Shown here piece after piece: positions 1 through 9,843 of a stretch of 64,000 nt of DNA. Position numbers and translations under genes: made by a program. Origin of the DNA: Jaenimonas drosophilae (lineage: Eukaryota; Euglenozoa; Kinetoplastea; Trypanosomatida; Trypanosomatidae). The notes under the pieces were generated by a model, which was not told the origin of the DNA, made no database searches, and saw only the letters and a program-made list of their open reading frames with translations. The first letter of the stretch is position 1, and every line of letters starts with the position of its first letter. Location: contig JASAON010001638.1 in NCBI GenBank assembly GCA_030849065.1, positions 62,001-126,000 of the forward strand. Reading direction: 5' to 3'.

Positions 1-102
1 GGGCCTTCTATGGATAGGCACATAACCAAGGAATTGTTGGAGTGTGTGGGTCTATGCAGCATGGGCAATCTGCAGCACAGTGAAGAAGATTTTGATGCCG
101 TC

Positions 103-3100
103 TTAGGGCTCTGCGTGCTCGTAGCGCTGACGAAGTTGTTCCTTGGCGTAGCCCAAAATCATCTCTGTGGAGCCTTCATCCACCACCGCTGCCGCGGGCT
201 GAGCGGCAAGGGCAGCATCGATGGCAGCCTTCACCGTTTTCCATCGCAGCGCCGCAATCTGCGGCCGACGAAGGCCGGCAAAGAGGCCATCAAGCACACG
301 ATCCACTGCAGCTCGAGGTGAGGCACATGAGGTTCCTTCACTTCGACTGCGTTTGGCAGGTGTGGCGGATGGGGTTGTGGTGCGCATCGTCTTGCGTGCG
401 TTGCGGGGCGTGGAGGAGGCTGCCATCTCTGGTGTTGCGCTGGGGCTTGTGCCACGACTCAGACTCTGCTGGAGTTCGTCTTGGTTGTGAGCGGCCGTTG
501 TTGTTGTTGTTGTTGCTGTACGGGTGAAGGGGGCGTTTGGTGCGGCACGGAAGGATGGATCGAGGTAGGCTGTGGTGAGCCGGTCTGGGCGGTTGGCAGC
601 GGTGTAGAAGGACGGGAGGAGCAGCTTTCCCGGATAGCGCCGCAAGGATTCCACGGAGCATTGATGTTGGCTGAGGCATGCGTGCATCACCACGCTGCCC
701 AAGTCGCACAAGACGCGTGTGGCGTTGCTCTCCGGCTCCAGCACATCATCGGCTTGCTTGATGCGGTTGAGCAGCTCCACCACGACGCTCCCACATGCGG
801 TGTTGTGGCGGAAGAGCTCCTCCATGAGGAGGTGCCACGTGCGTTGGTAGGCGATGAATCCCGTGCTTCGCTCGCTCTCGTACATGGGATGATGTGCCAT
901 AAAGAGGGTGAGGAAGGGGATGCTGTACTCCAGGAAGCAGTAGAGCGCGGCAGGGTCGGAGAGCTGCATCACCGTGGCGGCTTGCTTCGCACGGAGGTGG
1001 TCCCCCACACGCCGCACGAGCTGGCGAAGAAGCTGAAAAGATGCCCGCGACTCCTCGCTCACCGCGGTGAGGAGGAGGAGGGCGGCATAGCGCATATCGC
1101 AGGTGCCGTGGAGTAGGTGATGCGCGAGCTTCCGCTGGAGGCACTGACGAACGACGGGGCAGTCCTCGGAAGAGATGATCATCGCCACACTGAGCTCCTG
1201 CGCCATGTTGGCGCTCGGCAATCTCACCAGCTTCAGCAACTGTTGCCCCAGAGCCAAACGGCGCCGCGCACCGCCCACGGCATGGATTGGCCGCGCACAC
1301 GCCACCTTGTAACCCGCGAGGAACTCCGCAATCGTGGATGAAATGGCGTCGGGGCGATCAGACGCAACAGCATTCAGCGCCACAGCGACGAGAGTCTTGG
1401 CGCAGGCCTCCACCACCGCGCCAGACGCCGTTTGAGAAAGTACTCCGGCAGAGGTGATGAGCTCATCCTCCATGGGCAGCTCCAAGCCCTCACCACTCCC
1501 GGTGGCACTGGCCGTGCTGCTGTGGCGTGTTGGCCGGATCTTGGCCGTCTCGGCCCCGGCATCAGGGCCGTCCTCGGCGAGCGCGGTGCGCAACCATCGT
1601 CGAAGATCATTGGCGAGGGTGGCGTCGCGCATCAGCGGGGCGGTGAGTGGGTCACCGGCGAGAGCACGAACGGCGTGGAGAATGGCCAAGGATGAGGTGC
1701 AAGATGTACCTTGTTGATGCGGGTTGCTGTGATGGAGCTGCGTGTGTAGGTCTTCGGAGAGGGCGGTGCAGATGGTCTGCGCCTCCCCCATCCCACGCAC
1801 ACGGAGGAGGGCCAACAAGGTGCGCGCAGCACGCTTCCCAAGACGGGCAGCCGCTGCATAGCCAACCTCCTCATCACCGGCCGCCTGTGCTGTTGTTGAA
1901 GCACTCAAGTGCCCATGAGAGAGGGCCACCAACACCTCCACCACCCCTTTCCGCACTTCTGCAGGCACCTTGGCCAAACATGAGGTGTGAGAGATGCCAA
2001 GGCTGAGATCCTCTCCGAGCCCTGCCCACTCCATCAGGGCGTGCATGAGGAGCTGTGCCACAGCCAGCCACCCAGACATGCCCACCACACCAACATGCAT
2101 GTGATGGAGCTGCACCATTGCCTCCATCAGCACCCGCAGGGCATCGGTGTAGCCCCAAAAGGATGGTGAGGTAGCAGTGCAAATGAGCACCGCACGAATC
2201 ATTCCCAGCATGTGAAGAGCCGTGGATGGAGCGCACTTCGTGATGGCGGCTGCCGCTTCCTCCTCCGACATGGCCGCTTCCCGTGCAGCGGCAAAGGCGG
2301 CGGAGATGCGTGAGAGGAGCTCCTCGATGTGTGCGAGCTGAAAGGGCATCATGAGCTGCTTGGCAAGGCTTCCTTCCATAAAGCTCTGCACGTCGGTCTC
2401 GAGACGTCCGTGGAGGCGGGCGAGGAGGTCAGCGCGCACATCGATCCAGTTAATGTTCTGCGGCTCACAGGCGAGGAGCAAAGCCTTTCCCACCTTCTCA
2501 TCCTTGGAGCGGAAGAGCTCATCCCACTCCCCTTTCGTGGCGTGTGTAATGCCCGCGAGGAACACGAGCAAACGCTGAATGTTGTGAATGATGGCCTGCG
2601 AGGTCTCTGCCCGAGGATCAACCGCGGCCTTGATGTCGGAACGCAGCTCGAAGAGGCGCTGAATGGCGCGCCGCAGTTGTGGCTTCTTCTTGGCCATGGT
2701 GAGGAGCTGCGCAAAGGATGAATCGGGGAGGTCGGCGCAGAGAGAGGCCCACGCCTCCGCGTAGCTGCGCTCCTGCAGCAGCTGCTGCTTCTCAAACTCA
2801 AAGACGGCCATCTCGGCCGTTGCGGCGAGGGTGGAGTGGCTTGTCAGACGTGGTTGTGTGTTCGCCAATGATGATGATGATGATGGTGATGATGTGTTGG
2901 TGGCACCACGTTCGGTTGGAAGCATCAGCTCCCAACACACCTCCACGGTGTGAATGCCTCCTTCCGCTCGTAGCGTCTGCATCACCGCACCAGGAATCCA
3001 TGCGCACGGAAGTCGGCCGTAGAGGGCGGCCAAACACTCCACCGCCGTCTGACGCACTTTAGGATGTAGGTCAGCAGTACGACGGCCAAGGGTGCGGCTC

Positions 3101-4668
3101 AGTGTGGTGGTGCCGTCATCATCATCCACAAAGGTGAGAAGGGAGTGTGGCGCACTGAGGGGGGCGAGGAGGATGTCGCAGTAGGTATGTACGGCTTGGC
3201 GACGAACGAGATAGTGCGCATCAATGAGGGCCTGATTCAATTGGGGCTGCACCGTGGTGCCCCACAACCTCCGCCAGCGATCGGCAGCAGCGGGGCTGGC
3301 TGACCAGAGCCGCGTCGCACGCTCCATCAGCTTGCCGAGGAACACAACTGCCTCCATGCGGATGGGCGGCTTCGGGTCGGCCAGGCGAGCGAGGCTCTCG
3401 TGGAAAGCGGCGGGGTAGGCGGCCAAAGCACCTTCGTTGCTCAGCAGGGCTGAGCTCACACCACGCAAGAGGAGCTGACGCACCTCCTGCTCCTCGTGGC
3501 GCAGAAGAGGGGCCAGACGCTCAACGAGACTTCGCACCAGGGCGGTTTCGAGCTCCATGAGTGCGATGAGGAGCTCCAGGGCGTAGGCCACCGACTTCAG
3601 CCCACGACGCTTGCGCTCCAGCGAGGCATCGCCCGTGGCGTCGCCCACCCCGCGGAGCTCCTCCAGGCCGCTGCGCAGCACCTCCATTACGTAGGAGGCG
3701 ATGGCAGGCTGAATCAGGTCGCGCTGCTCCATCAACACACGTGCCGCAATCACAGCACCGAGGTCTTTGCCGGTACGAGCAGGTACGGAGGCGGCAAGTG
3801 AGCGAGATGTGGAGGTGCTGCTGTTGTTGTTGTTGGCAAGCTCACGCAGCATCGGTGAGGCTCGAATGATCTCCTCCAACAGCGGGCGGAGCTGCTCCAC
3901 GGTGATGGCATGAGTGGCATCCAGAATATCGTTAAGCATACGTGCCATCTCTGCCGCTGTGCCTGCTGTGGTTGCGCCAGCACTATTGGTGTTGTTGTTG
4001 TTGCCTGCACCACCACCACCACCACTCCTGCTGCTGCTGGCTGCTCGTACCGCCTCAAAGCAGGCTTCCAATCGTGCAGTTGTCTCAGTACGAAGGCATG
4101 CAGGCATCAGGGCCGAAAACACACGTGCAGCGGCAGCACGTTCAATGATCCCTTCACACTTGTGCAGGGAGGCAGAGCCCTTTTGCTTCTGCTGCTCCAC
4201 GAGGGCTTCGAAGGGGGCAATGATGCATCCCACCACATCATCGCAGCTGGAGCGCGGGAATGGGAGTGCATCTGATGTAGCACCGCCCTCACCCACCACG
4301 GCACGGTGTAGGCGTACCACATCGCAGAGAATCCATCCCACCACCTCGGCGACGGAGGGCAGACTACTCCGCACACACCGGTTGTGCAGCAGCGGCTCCA
4401 CCATAACCTCCATGGAGAGGTGCTCCCCACGCAGTGCGGCGATGAGGGCTGGGGCTTCTGTGGTGGGTATCTTGCGTATATCAGAGAAGATGCTGAGGAG
4501 GGCCGTGAGAAGGTCGCGATCCGCCACGTGTGAAATGGCCGAAAATTGCGCCATGAGCCCGCGGAAGGGCTTCTTCGCGTCCATGGCAGCAGATGATGAA
4601 GCAGAGACTGTTGGTTCCACGGCCACAGCACCACCTCCACGCTTTGGCACCGCCTTCTTTGGGGCCAT
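103..4668 (-). CDS. PDS5: Pds5-like sister-chromatid cohesion protein
   Basis: About 1521 residues. The ATG at 4668 (MAPKKAVPKRGGG) is used; the open frame runs 41 codons further upstream but only to a TTG. Family role: Pds5 is a HEAT-repeat regulator that binds cohesin and controls its loading, release and acetylation on chromatin. Visible support: helical HEAT-type repeats through most of the protein (for example HYLVRRQAVHTYCDILL and KVRQTAVECLAALYGRL), and a conserved late block. That block has a hydrophobic helix followed by MAHHPMY (about residue 1258), LLNRIKQADDVLEPE (about 1299) and LLLPSFY (about 1348), matching the order of the Pds5 pattern AHDPDF, KKMxENIKxTxDAQxPD and LPxxFF. The length fits Pds5 proteins. 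The linkers hold poly-Asn, poly-Ser and poly-Thr runs, and the tail is basic and Ser/Thr-rich. Condensin CAP-G was the main alternative and fits less well. Identification is from remembered family patterns, not a search. Confidence 0.78.
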   Translation of the reverse strand: MAPKKAVPKRGGGAVAVEPTVSASSSAAMDAKKPFRGLMAQFSAISHVADRDLLTALLSIFSDIRKIPTTEAPALIAALRGEHLSMEVMVEPLLHNRCVRSSLPSVAEVVGWILCDVVRLHRAVVGEGGATSDALPFPRSSCDDVVGCIIAPFEALVEQQKQKGSASLHKCEGIIERAAAARVFSALMPACLRTETTARLEACFEAVRAASSSRSGGGGGAGNNNNTNSAGATTAGTAAEMARMLNDILDATHAITVEQLRPLLEEIIRASPMLRELANNNNSSTSTSRSLAASVPARTGKDLGAVIAARVLMEQRDLIQPAIASYVMEVLRSGLEELRGVGDATGDASLERKRRGLKSVAYALELLIALMELETALVRSLVERLAPLLRHEEQEVRQLLLRGVSSALLSNEGALAAYPAAFHESLARLADPKPPIRMEAVVFLGKLMERATRLWSASPAAADRWRRLWGTTVQPQLNQALIDAHYLVRRQAVHTYCDILLAPLSAPHSLLTFVDDDDGTTTLSRTLGRRTADLHPKVRQTAVECLAALYGRLPCAWIPGAVMQTLRAEGGIHTVEVCWELMLPTERGATNTSSPSSSSSLANTQPRLTSHSTLAATAEMAVFEFEKQQLLQERSYAEAWASLCADLPDSSFAQLLTMAKKKPQLRRAIQRLFELRSDIKAAVDPRAETSQAIIHNIQRLLVFLAGITHATKGEWDELFRSKDEKVGKALLLACEPQNINWIDVRADLLARLHGRLETDVQSFMEGSLAKQLMMPFQLAHIEELLSRISAAFAAAREAAMSEEEAAAAITKCAPSTALHMLGMIRAVLICTATSPSFWGYTDALRVLMEAMVQLHHMHVGVVGMSGWLAVAQLLMHALMEWAGLGEDLSLGISHTSCLAKVPAEVRKGVVEVLVALSHGHLSASTTAQAAGDEEVGYAAAARLGKRAARTLLALLRVRGMGEAQTICTALSEDLHTQLHHSNPHQQGTSCTSSLAILHAVRALAGDPLTAPLMRDATLANDLRRWLRTALAEDGPDAGAETAKIRPTRHSSTASATGSGEGLELPMEDELITSAGVLSQTASGAVVEACAKTLVAVALNAVASDRPDAISSTIAEFLAGYKVACARPIHAVGGARRRLALGQQLLKLVRLPSANMAQELSVAMIISSEDCPVVRQCLQRKLAHHLLHGTCDMRYAALLLLTAVSEESRASFQLLRQLVRRVGDHLRAKQAATVMQLSDPAALYCFLEYSIPFLTLFMAHHPMYESERSTGFIAYQRTWHLLMEELFRHNTACGSVVVELLNRIKQADDVLEPESNATRVLCDLGSVVMHACLSQHQCSVESLRRYPGKLLLPSFYTAANRPDRLTTAYLDPSFRAAPNAPFTRTATTTTTTAAHNQDELQQSLSRGTSPSATPEMAASSTPRNARKTMRTTTPSATPAKRSRSEGTSCASPRAAVDRVLDGLFAGLRRPQIAALRWKTVKAAIDAALAAQPAAAVVDEGSTEMILGYAKEQLRQRYEHAEP

Positions 4669-5083
4669 TGTGTTGGCTTTAGTTTTGTAGTCTTTGGTAA
4701 ATGTATGCTGAAGATGTTTCTTCGTTTGTGCGCGCGTCGTTGATACCACGAACGTGCGAATAAGTGTGTGCTGGTGGTACAACACTGGCAAGATAATCGT
4801 TGTTGGCTTCCAAATGGAAGACAGCTACGTGTGTGTGTGTGTGTGTGTGTGTGCTAATGTGATGTGCGTACAGAAGATGAAAAAATGCAAGATGAATAGA
4901 GGGTTCGTTCATACAACGCATCAAGGATGCGTTGTTGTTGTTGGCACTTTCACTCATGACAGAAGTAGTTGAGTTTTTCTGTGTGTGGATGCAGACTCCT
5001 GGACATGCCGTAGAGCCTGTGGGCATAAGAAGTGATGTGGGTATGTGCACCCTAACCCAACCTAGAAGAATGTTTTTTGCGAG
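4669..5083. other. Intergenic spacer with (GT)n
   Basis: This spacer separates the hydrolase stop from the Pds5-like start and presumably holds the downstream gene's 5' leader and the upstream gene's 3' UTR. It carries a (GT)n microsatellite at about 4829-4853. No coding region is supported. Confidence 0.6.
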
Positions 5084-6970
5084 CTATACGAGCTCATGCA
5101 ACGATGACCCTTCTCTCCCACCAACGTGGCCTTCCTCCTCTCCGAGCATGTACAGTCGTGGATCAACGAAGTAGTCGCAGTTGCTCACGATGGGTGCAAA
5201 GGGCCGTGCAGAGGTTCCGGGAGTGACGCTGCCGGCCGCCGAAGACGATGCCGCTAAGTTTGTTGGAAAGGAAGGGGTCTCACCACCTTTTGGCGAGAAG
5301 TAGCGCTGATGGAGTTGGTCCGCCGACTGTGGGGAGGTGGCCGTAGTGGTGAAGTACATGTGGTTGTTGGACCTGTGACTGGGCAAGGCCATGGCGCCAT
5401 CGTGTTGGTGTTGTGTGGTGAGCCACGGCGGTGATGAATCGGAGGCTCCCGTCGTGGCTGCTGCCCCTCCCGCACCCTTGACGGGTGACAGCATCGAGCA
5501 ACGCTGCGCCTCTTCTTCCGCATCACGGACACGGTACCAACACGCAGACACGGCCTCCACCCGCTGAAGCACAAAGCGCTCCAGCCAGTTGGGTCGGTCC
5601 ATCGCCTCATCGTAGGGCCCACCCAGGAAGCCCAAATGTCCGCCGACGCGCGACTCCACGCACACCACACGTGGGTTGTTTTCTACTATTTCCTGCCAAC
5701 GGTGTGGCATCACAGGCCGCCCCACGACGGGGTCGTCCATGGTGGAGATGACGAGGAGCGGCACCGGAGTATAGGGCACCCACATCACGGGTGAGCTATC
5801 CATGTGATAGTGAAAGAGGGAGCGGTAGCCTGCAGATTTGGCCACGATGTGGGCATCAAAGTGAATGTTGCGCTCGAAACGGTGAATGTTGCCCTGTTGA
5901 AAGACGTAGTCGTTGTCCACGTTGGGGAGCTCACGAAGCGTGTTGTGGCGTAGAACGTAGTTGCGCACATCGTCGCAAAAGGCATCCTGGTAGACCCATT
6001 TTTGGAAGAAGCCACGGTTAACGTGCTCCACCATATGGGGGAAGTCGTTGGGGGAGCAGCAGGTGATGGCGGCATCCAGACATGGGTCACCACCTTCACG
6101 ACCTTCTTCACCAAGGTACTTGCTCAGCGTCACCCCACCCAAGGACAGGCCAATGCCCACCACAGGCATCGTGCGGCCAAAGCGTCGACGCAGTGCGGCA
6201 TCGGTGAAGTAGGTGCGGATACAATCACGTGCGTCACGGGTGTAGGCACCATTGAACATGAAGTTGCGTGTGAGTGGGGTATCACCCATGCCACGTGTGT
6301 TGTAGACGCAGCAGTGGTAGCCACCACGATGAAGGGTGCGGACCATGGACTGGACATAGTTGGACTGTGAGTGGCTGGAGAGGCCAGGGAAGATGAGGCA
6401 CACACCCTTTGCACGAGGGGGGTCCGTGGTGGATGTGGAGCTACCAGTGTCGGTTGTGGCCTGTTGTTGCAGCTCCTCGGCTGCCGCTGGTTCTGCGGAG
6501 GAGGAGCTGACGGGTGGGTCGCCATGCACGTAGAGCCAATCAAGCATCACAGGGCAGCCATCCCAGGCAACCATGGCTTCCCGCTTGTAGGGCACACGGT
6601 GGCTCTCTCGCATGGAGCCCATGATAGTACCAATGTGACCGTTGTACTGCGGGGCATCGTACTCCAGCATACACCGTCGTGCTGCCTCCTTCAGAGCTTT
6701 GCGCTCCTCTTCATTATCACAGCAGTACTGACGGTCCTCCAACACGGAACTCTTCACATCCACGAGCCCAAAGACGTCTTGGCAAGCCTGGAGGTTGCTT
6801 CGGTGATTGATGACGCGGATTTCCTTTGATGGGTGATAAATGTAGCTTGTTGGGCGGTGACGGCAGGGCCGGCAGGTGATCAGGCGGACGAGCATCGCCA
6901 CACCTTGGGGAAGGAGGTAGCCAAAGACATGAAGTAGCACATGAATGACAAAGAATACGTTGGATGCCAT
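5084..6970 (-). CDS. Membrane-anchored alpha/beta hydrolase, YheT/ABHD3 family (copy A)
   Basis: 628 residues from the ATG at 6970, stop TAG. Residues 1-30 are hydrophobic (VFFVIHVLLHVFGYLL) and look like a membrane anchor. The hydrolase core follows: an oxyanion-type strand FPGLSSHSQSNY near 195, a nucleophile elbow GLSLGG with Ser276, an acid in the STMDDP loop (Asp412/413) and His445 in RVGGHLGF. This order and spacing match the YheT/ABHD1/ABHD3 family, whose animal members include phospholipases acting on glycerophospholipids. The substrate here cannot be told from sequence. After about residue 490 there is a long low-complexity tail with short motifs shared with copy B (NNHxYFT, QxYFSP, RPFAPIVSNCDYFVDPR). 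It is the downstream member of a three-gene tandem cluster and shares a nearly identical 401-bp block with copy B. Confidence 0.9.
   Translation of the reverse strand: MASNVFFVIHVLLHVFGYLLPQGVAMLVRLITCRPCRHRPTSYIYHPSKEIRVINHRSNLQACQDVFGLVDVKSSVLEDRQYCCDNEEERKALKEAARRCMLEYDAPQYNGHIGTIMGSMRESHRVPYKREAMVAWDGCPVMLDWLYVHGDPPVSSSSAEPAAAEELQQQATTDTGSSTSTTDPPRAKGVCLIFPGLSSHSQSNYVQSMVRTLHRGGYHCCVYNTRGMGDTPLTRNFMFNGAYTRDARDCIRTYFTDAALRRRFGRTMPVVGIGLSLGGVTLSKYLGEEGREGGDPCLDAAITCCSPNDFPHMVEHVNRGFFQKWVYQDAFCDDVRNYVLRHNTLRELPNVDNDYVFQQGNIHRFERNIHFDAHIVAKSAGYRSLFHYHMDSSPVMWVPYTPVPLLVISTMDDPVVGRPVMPHRWQEIVENNPRVVCVESRVGGHLGFLGGPYDEAMDRPNWLERFVLQRVEAVSACWYRVRDAEEEAQRCSMLSPVKGAGGAAATTGASDSSPPWLTTQHQHDGAMALPSHRSNNHMYFTTTATSPQSADQLHQRYFSPKGGETPSFPTNLAASSSAAGSVTPGTSARPFAPIVSNCDYFVDPRLYMLGEEEGHVGGREGSSLHELV
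6042..6442 (-). repeat. Near-identical block shared with 8918-9318
   Basis: Partner of the block in copy B. The two differences are at the equivalents of ccacgTgtgt/ccacgAgtgt and gggtGcgg/gggtAcgg. The sharp drop in identity at both edges is what a conversion tract would leave. Confidence 0.9.
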
Positions 6971-7857
6971 TCCGGGGGGAGGGGGAACAAAGTAGTGGAT
7001 GGACTTTGTGTGAAAGGTTTGGCGTGAGGGAAGTAGACGTTTGGGTGGTGTCGTGAACGACGACGTCGGGTCTTAGTAGGATCTGCTGTCGGAGTAGCCC
7101 ATACCGTTGCAACACAGGTACGTAAGCGACCAGTGCGGTGAGGGGACACTGGTGCCGGCGCGTTGTGTATGTGTATGAAGGACTGCAGGTGAATGTGGGA
7201 AGGGTACTAGGGTATCTTAGACCGCAATTGGACCACCGTTTTGATGGCTGTGGGGAAGAGGTGGCGCTGCTTTGCCACCAATAGGGGGGCTAACAAGAAG
7301 GAAAAGAAGAAAAGAATCACACACAAGATGCCCTTGTAGTGCATCCAGCAATGAGTGCATATGTTGGCCGCACGTCACATGATGGAAGGAGGGAGTTGTA
7401 TGGTCATCACAGAAACGACAACGGTGATGTAAGCGGAGCCGCAACAGCAGCCGCAACAGCCAAGGTGGCAATTTCAATATCGAACAAGTTGTTGTTGGTA
7501 TAGTGCGTAGACCACCACACAAGGCACAACCACAATCACAACACCAACGACAACAACGGCAGCAGTGGGTCCAAAAAAATATAGCAAAGAAGTATGAGTG
7601 AGGAACAACAAGGAATGACAAGCATAGCACCGCAGTGGGTGTGGGATGAAGGAGATGAAGGCTCTCCACTGAAGACCTCCCCAGCTCAACGTGCGAAGTG
7701 GGGAGGTAAAATCGGTGACAGCTATCAGATGGCAAGGGCGGTGCGTACGGTCAGCCCTTACTATCCGTTGCCGCCAGCCTTCAGTTCACCCTCCATAAAA
7801 AACAACGAAGCAATAACAAGTGCTCTAGTGAGTCTCCCTTCCCTGCCTGTATGACTT
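6971..7857. other. Intergenic spacer between hydrolase copies A and B
   Basis: An 887-bp spacer. It has CAA/GTT-rich simple sequence around 7480-7560. The longest open frame on the coding strand starts with TTG and translates to low-complexity Leu/Cys/His-rich sequence, so no gene is called. It is expected to carry the 3' UTR of copy B and the 5' leader of copy A. Confidence 0.5.
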
Positions 7858-9843
7858 CTACACAAGCTGCATGCTGGTGTCCAACTGAGCCCCCCGATTG
7901 TTGCCGGCGTCTGCCAACATAAGAATACGCGGATCGACGTAGTAGTCGCAGTTGGTCGAGACAGGACTGAAGGGTCGCTGATCCACACCAGGGGTGAGGC
8001 AGACGGTGTCAGGGGAGACGGCCACAACAGGGGTCGGACGTGGGGCATCAAGCGGGGCAAAGTACTGCTGGCCCAAACCCTGCGCGGGAATGACGGGCAG
8101 AGTGACGGCAGTGAAGTACTGATGGTTGTTGCGACGCACGGGAGCGACGGGCTCCTGATCAACCTTGAACACCTCCATCGACCCGCCGCCCACAAAGACG
8201 GCAACAATGTCGGAGGATGAGTGGGGCACGGGCTCATGGTCGGAAGCTTGACGCGACCAGTGTGCGTCGCTGCCTGTGAGACTGTTGGAGCTGCCTTCAT
8301 TGCTCGGCTCGGCGGGGGGTGGCACCTCTGTTTTCGGGAAGGCCTCTCCACCCTTCAGGGGCGAGAGCATCGAGCACCGTTGTGCCTCTTCTTCTGCGTC
8401 GCGGTTCCGAATCCAACACGCCGTCACAGCCTCCACCCGCTGAAGCACAAAGCGCTCCATCCAGTTGGACCGACCTCTGGCCTCATCAATGGGCCCACCC
8501 AGGAAGCCCAAATGACCCCCAACACGGGACTCCACATAGGCCACACGTGGGTTGTTTTCTACTATTTCCTGCCAACGGTAGGGCATCACAGTCCGACCAA
8601 TGACGGGGTCGTCCATGGTGGAGATGACGAGGAGCGGCACCGGGGTATAGGGTGCCCACATCACCGCAGAGCTATCCAGATGGTAGTGGTGAATCGATCG
8701 GTAGCCTGCAGATTTGGCAATGAGATGCTGGTCAAAGTGGATCACCCGTGTGAAGCGGTGAATGTTTCCCTGCTTGAAGACGTAGTCGTTGTCCACGTTG
8801 GGGAGCTCCTGCAGTGCCTGATGGCGCAGGAAGTAGTTGCGAATGTCATTGCACATGTCTCGCTGGTAGAGTCCCTTTTGATAGCTGCCACGGTTCATGT
8901 GTTCCACCATACGCGTAAAGTCGTTGGGGGAGCAGCAGGTGATGGCGGCATCCAGACATGGGTCACCACCTTCACGACCTTCTTCACCAAGGTACTTGCT
9001 CAGCGTCACCCCACCCAAGGACAGGCCAATGCCCACCACAGGCATCGTGCGGCCAAAGCGTCGACGCAGTGCGGCATCGGTGAAGTAGGTGCGGATACAA
9101 TCACGTGCGTCACGGGTGTAGGCACCATTGAACATGAAGTTGCGTGTGAGTGGGGTATCACCCATGCCACGAGTGTTGTAGACGCAGCAGTGGTAGCCAC
9201 CACGATGAAGGGTACGGACCATGGACTGGACATAGTTGGACTGTGAGTGGCTGGAGAGGCCAGGGAAGATGAGGCACACACCCTTTGCACGAGGGGGGTC
9301 CGTGGTGGATGTGGAGCTGCCGCCGTTGGATGTGGGACGCTGCTGTAGCTCCTCCTCGGAGATGGTGTGCAAAGGAAGATCTCCGTCAACGTAGAGCCAA
9401 TCAAGCATCACAGGGCAGCCATCCCAGGCAACCATGGCTTCCCGCTTGTAGGGCACTCGGTGGCTAACACGCATGGCGCCCATGATGGTACCAATATGAC
9501 CGTTGTACTGCGGGGCATCGTACTCCAGCATACATTGTCGTGCTGCCTCCTTCAGAGCTTTGCGTTCCTCTTCAGTATCACAGCAGTACTGACGGTCCTC
9601 CAACACGGAACTCTTCACATCCACGAGCCCAAAGACGTCTTTGCACGCCTCCAGGTCGTCATGGTTGTATATAACACGCAGCTCAGTTTTTGGGTGGTAA
9701 ATGTAGTCGGAGGGCTTATGTCTACAACGACGGCACGAGATGAAGCTAGCCAGCATTGCTAATCCCCGCGGAAGGAGATAACCAAAGACGTGGAGAAAGA
9801 CGTGAACCATGAAGAACACGACGTGTTGAACACATCCGGCCAT
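7858..9843 (-). CDS. Membrane-anchored alpha/beta hydrolase, YheT/ABHD3 family (copy B)
   Basis: 661 residues from the ATG at 9843 (MAGCVQHVVFFMVHVFLHVF). That start aligns residue for residue with the third paralogue upstream; the open frame extends 40 codons further but without family-like sequence. A hydrophobic N-terminal anchor precedes the hydrolase domain. Ser275 lies in GLSLGG, Asp411/412 in STMDDPVIG and His444 in RVGGHLGF, so the triad is intact. The tail after about residue 490 differs in sequence and length from copy A but keeps NNHQYFT, QQYFAP and RPFSPVSTNCDYYVDPR. A 401-bp segment (8918-9318) matches copy A with two differences, which suggests recent gene conversion. The predicted role is lipid or ester hydrolysis at a membrane; the substrate is unknown. 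Confidence 0.9.
   Translation of the reverse strand: MAGCVQHVVFFMVHVFLHVFGYLLPRGLAMLASFISCRRCRHKPSDYIYHPKTELRVIYNHDDLEACKDVFGLVDVKSSVLEDRQYCCDTEEERKALKEAARQCMLEYDAPQYNGHIGTIMGAMRVSHRVPYKREAMVAWDGCPVMLDWLYVDGDLPLHTISEEELQQRPTSNGGSSTSTTDPPRAKGVCLIFPGLSSHSQSNYVQSMVRTLHRGGYHCCVYNTRGMGDTPLTRNFMFNGAYTRDARDCIRTYFTDAALRRRFGRTMPVVGIGLSLGGVTLSKYLGEEGREGGDPCLDAAITCCSPNDFTRMVEHMNRGSYQKGLYQRDMCNDIRNYFLRHQALQELPNVDNDYVFKQGNIHRFTRVIHFDQHLIAKSAGYRSIHHYHLDSSAVMWAPYTPVPLLVISTMDDPVIGRTVMPYRWQEIVENNPRVAYVESRVGGHLGFLGGPIDEARGRSNWMERFVLQRVEAVTACWIRNRDAEEEAQRCSMLSPLKGGEAFPKTEVPPPAEPSNEGSSNSLTGSDAHWSRQASDHEPVPHSSSDIVAVFVGGGSMEVFKVDQEPVAPVRRNNHQYFTAVTLPVIPAQGLGQQYFAPLDAPRPTPVVAVSPDTVCLTPGVDQRPFSPVSTNCDYYVDPRILMLADAGNNRGAQLDTSMQLV
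8918..9318 (-). repeat. Near-identical block shared with 6042-6442
   Basis: Reading both copies side by side gives 401 bp with two single-base differences at a constant offset of 2876 bp. It encodes the region from just before the TTDPPRAKG segment through the nucleophile elbow to the ITCCSPNDF strand. Flanking coding sequence is clearly less similar. Confidence 0.9.

Noticed and set aside
103..4668. Condensin subunit CAP-G
   Set aside because: Also a HEAT protein of this kind, but the late LPSFY block and preceding helix match Pds5 better.
4669..4791. 41-codon N-terminal extension of the Pds5-like protein
   Set aside because: Begins with TTG, looks like leader sequence, and a good ATG follows at 4668.
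7217..7735. 172-codon minus-strand open frame in the hydrolase spacer
   Set aside because: Starts with TTG and is Leu/Cys/His-rich simple sequence; more likely UTR.
8221..9246. 341-codon plus-strand open frame, partly repeated at 6002-6370
   Set aside because: The repetition comes from the duplicated hydrolase genes on the other strand, not from a second gene family.
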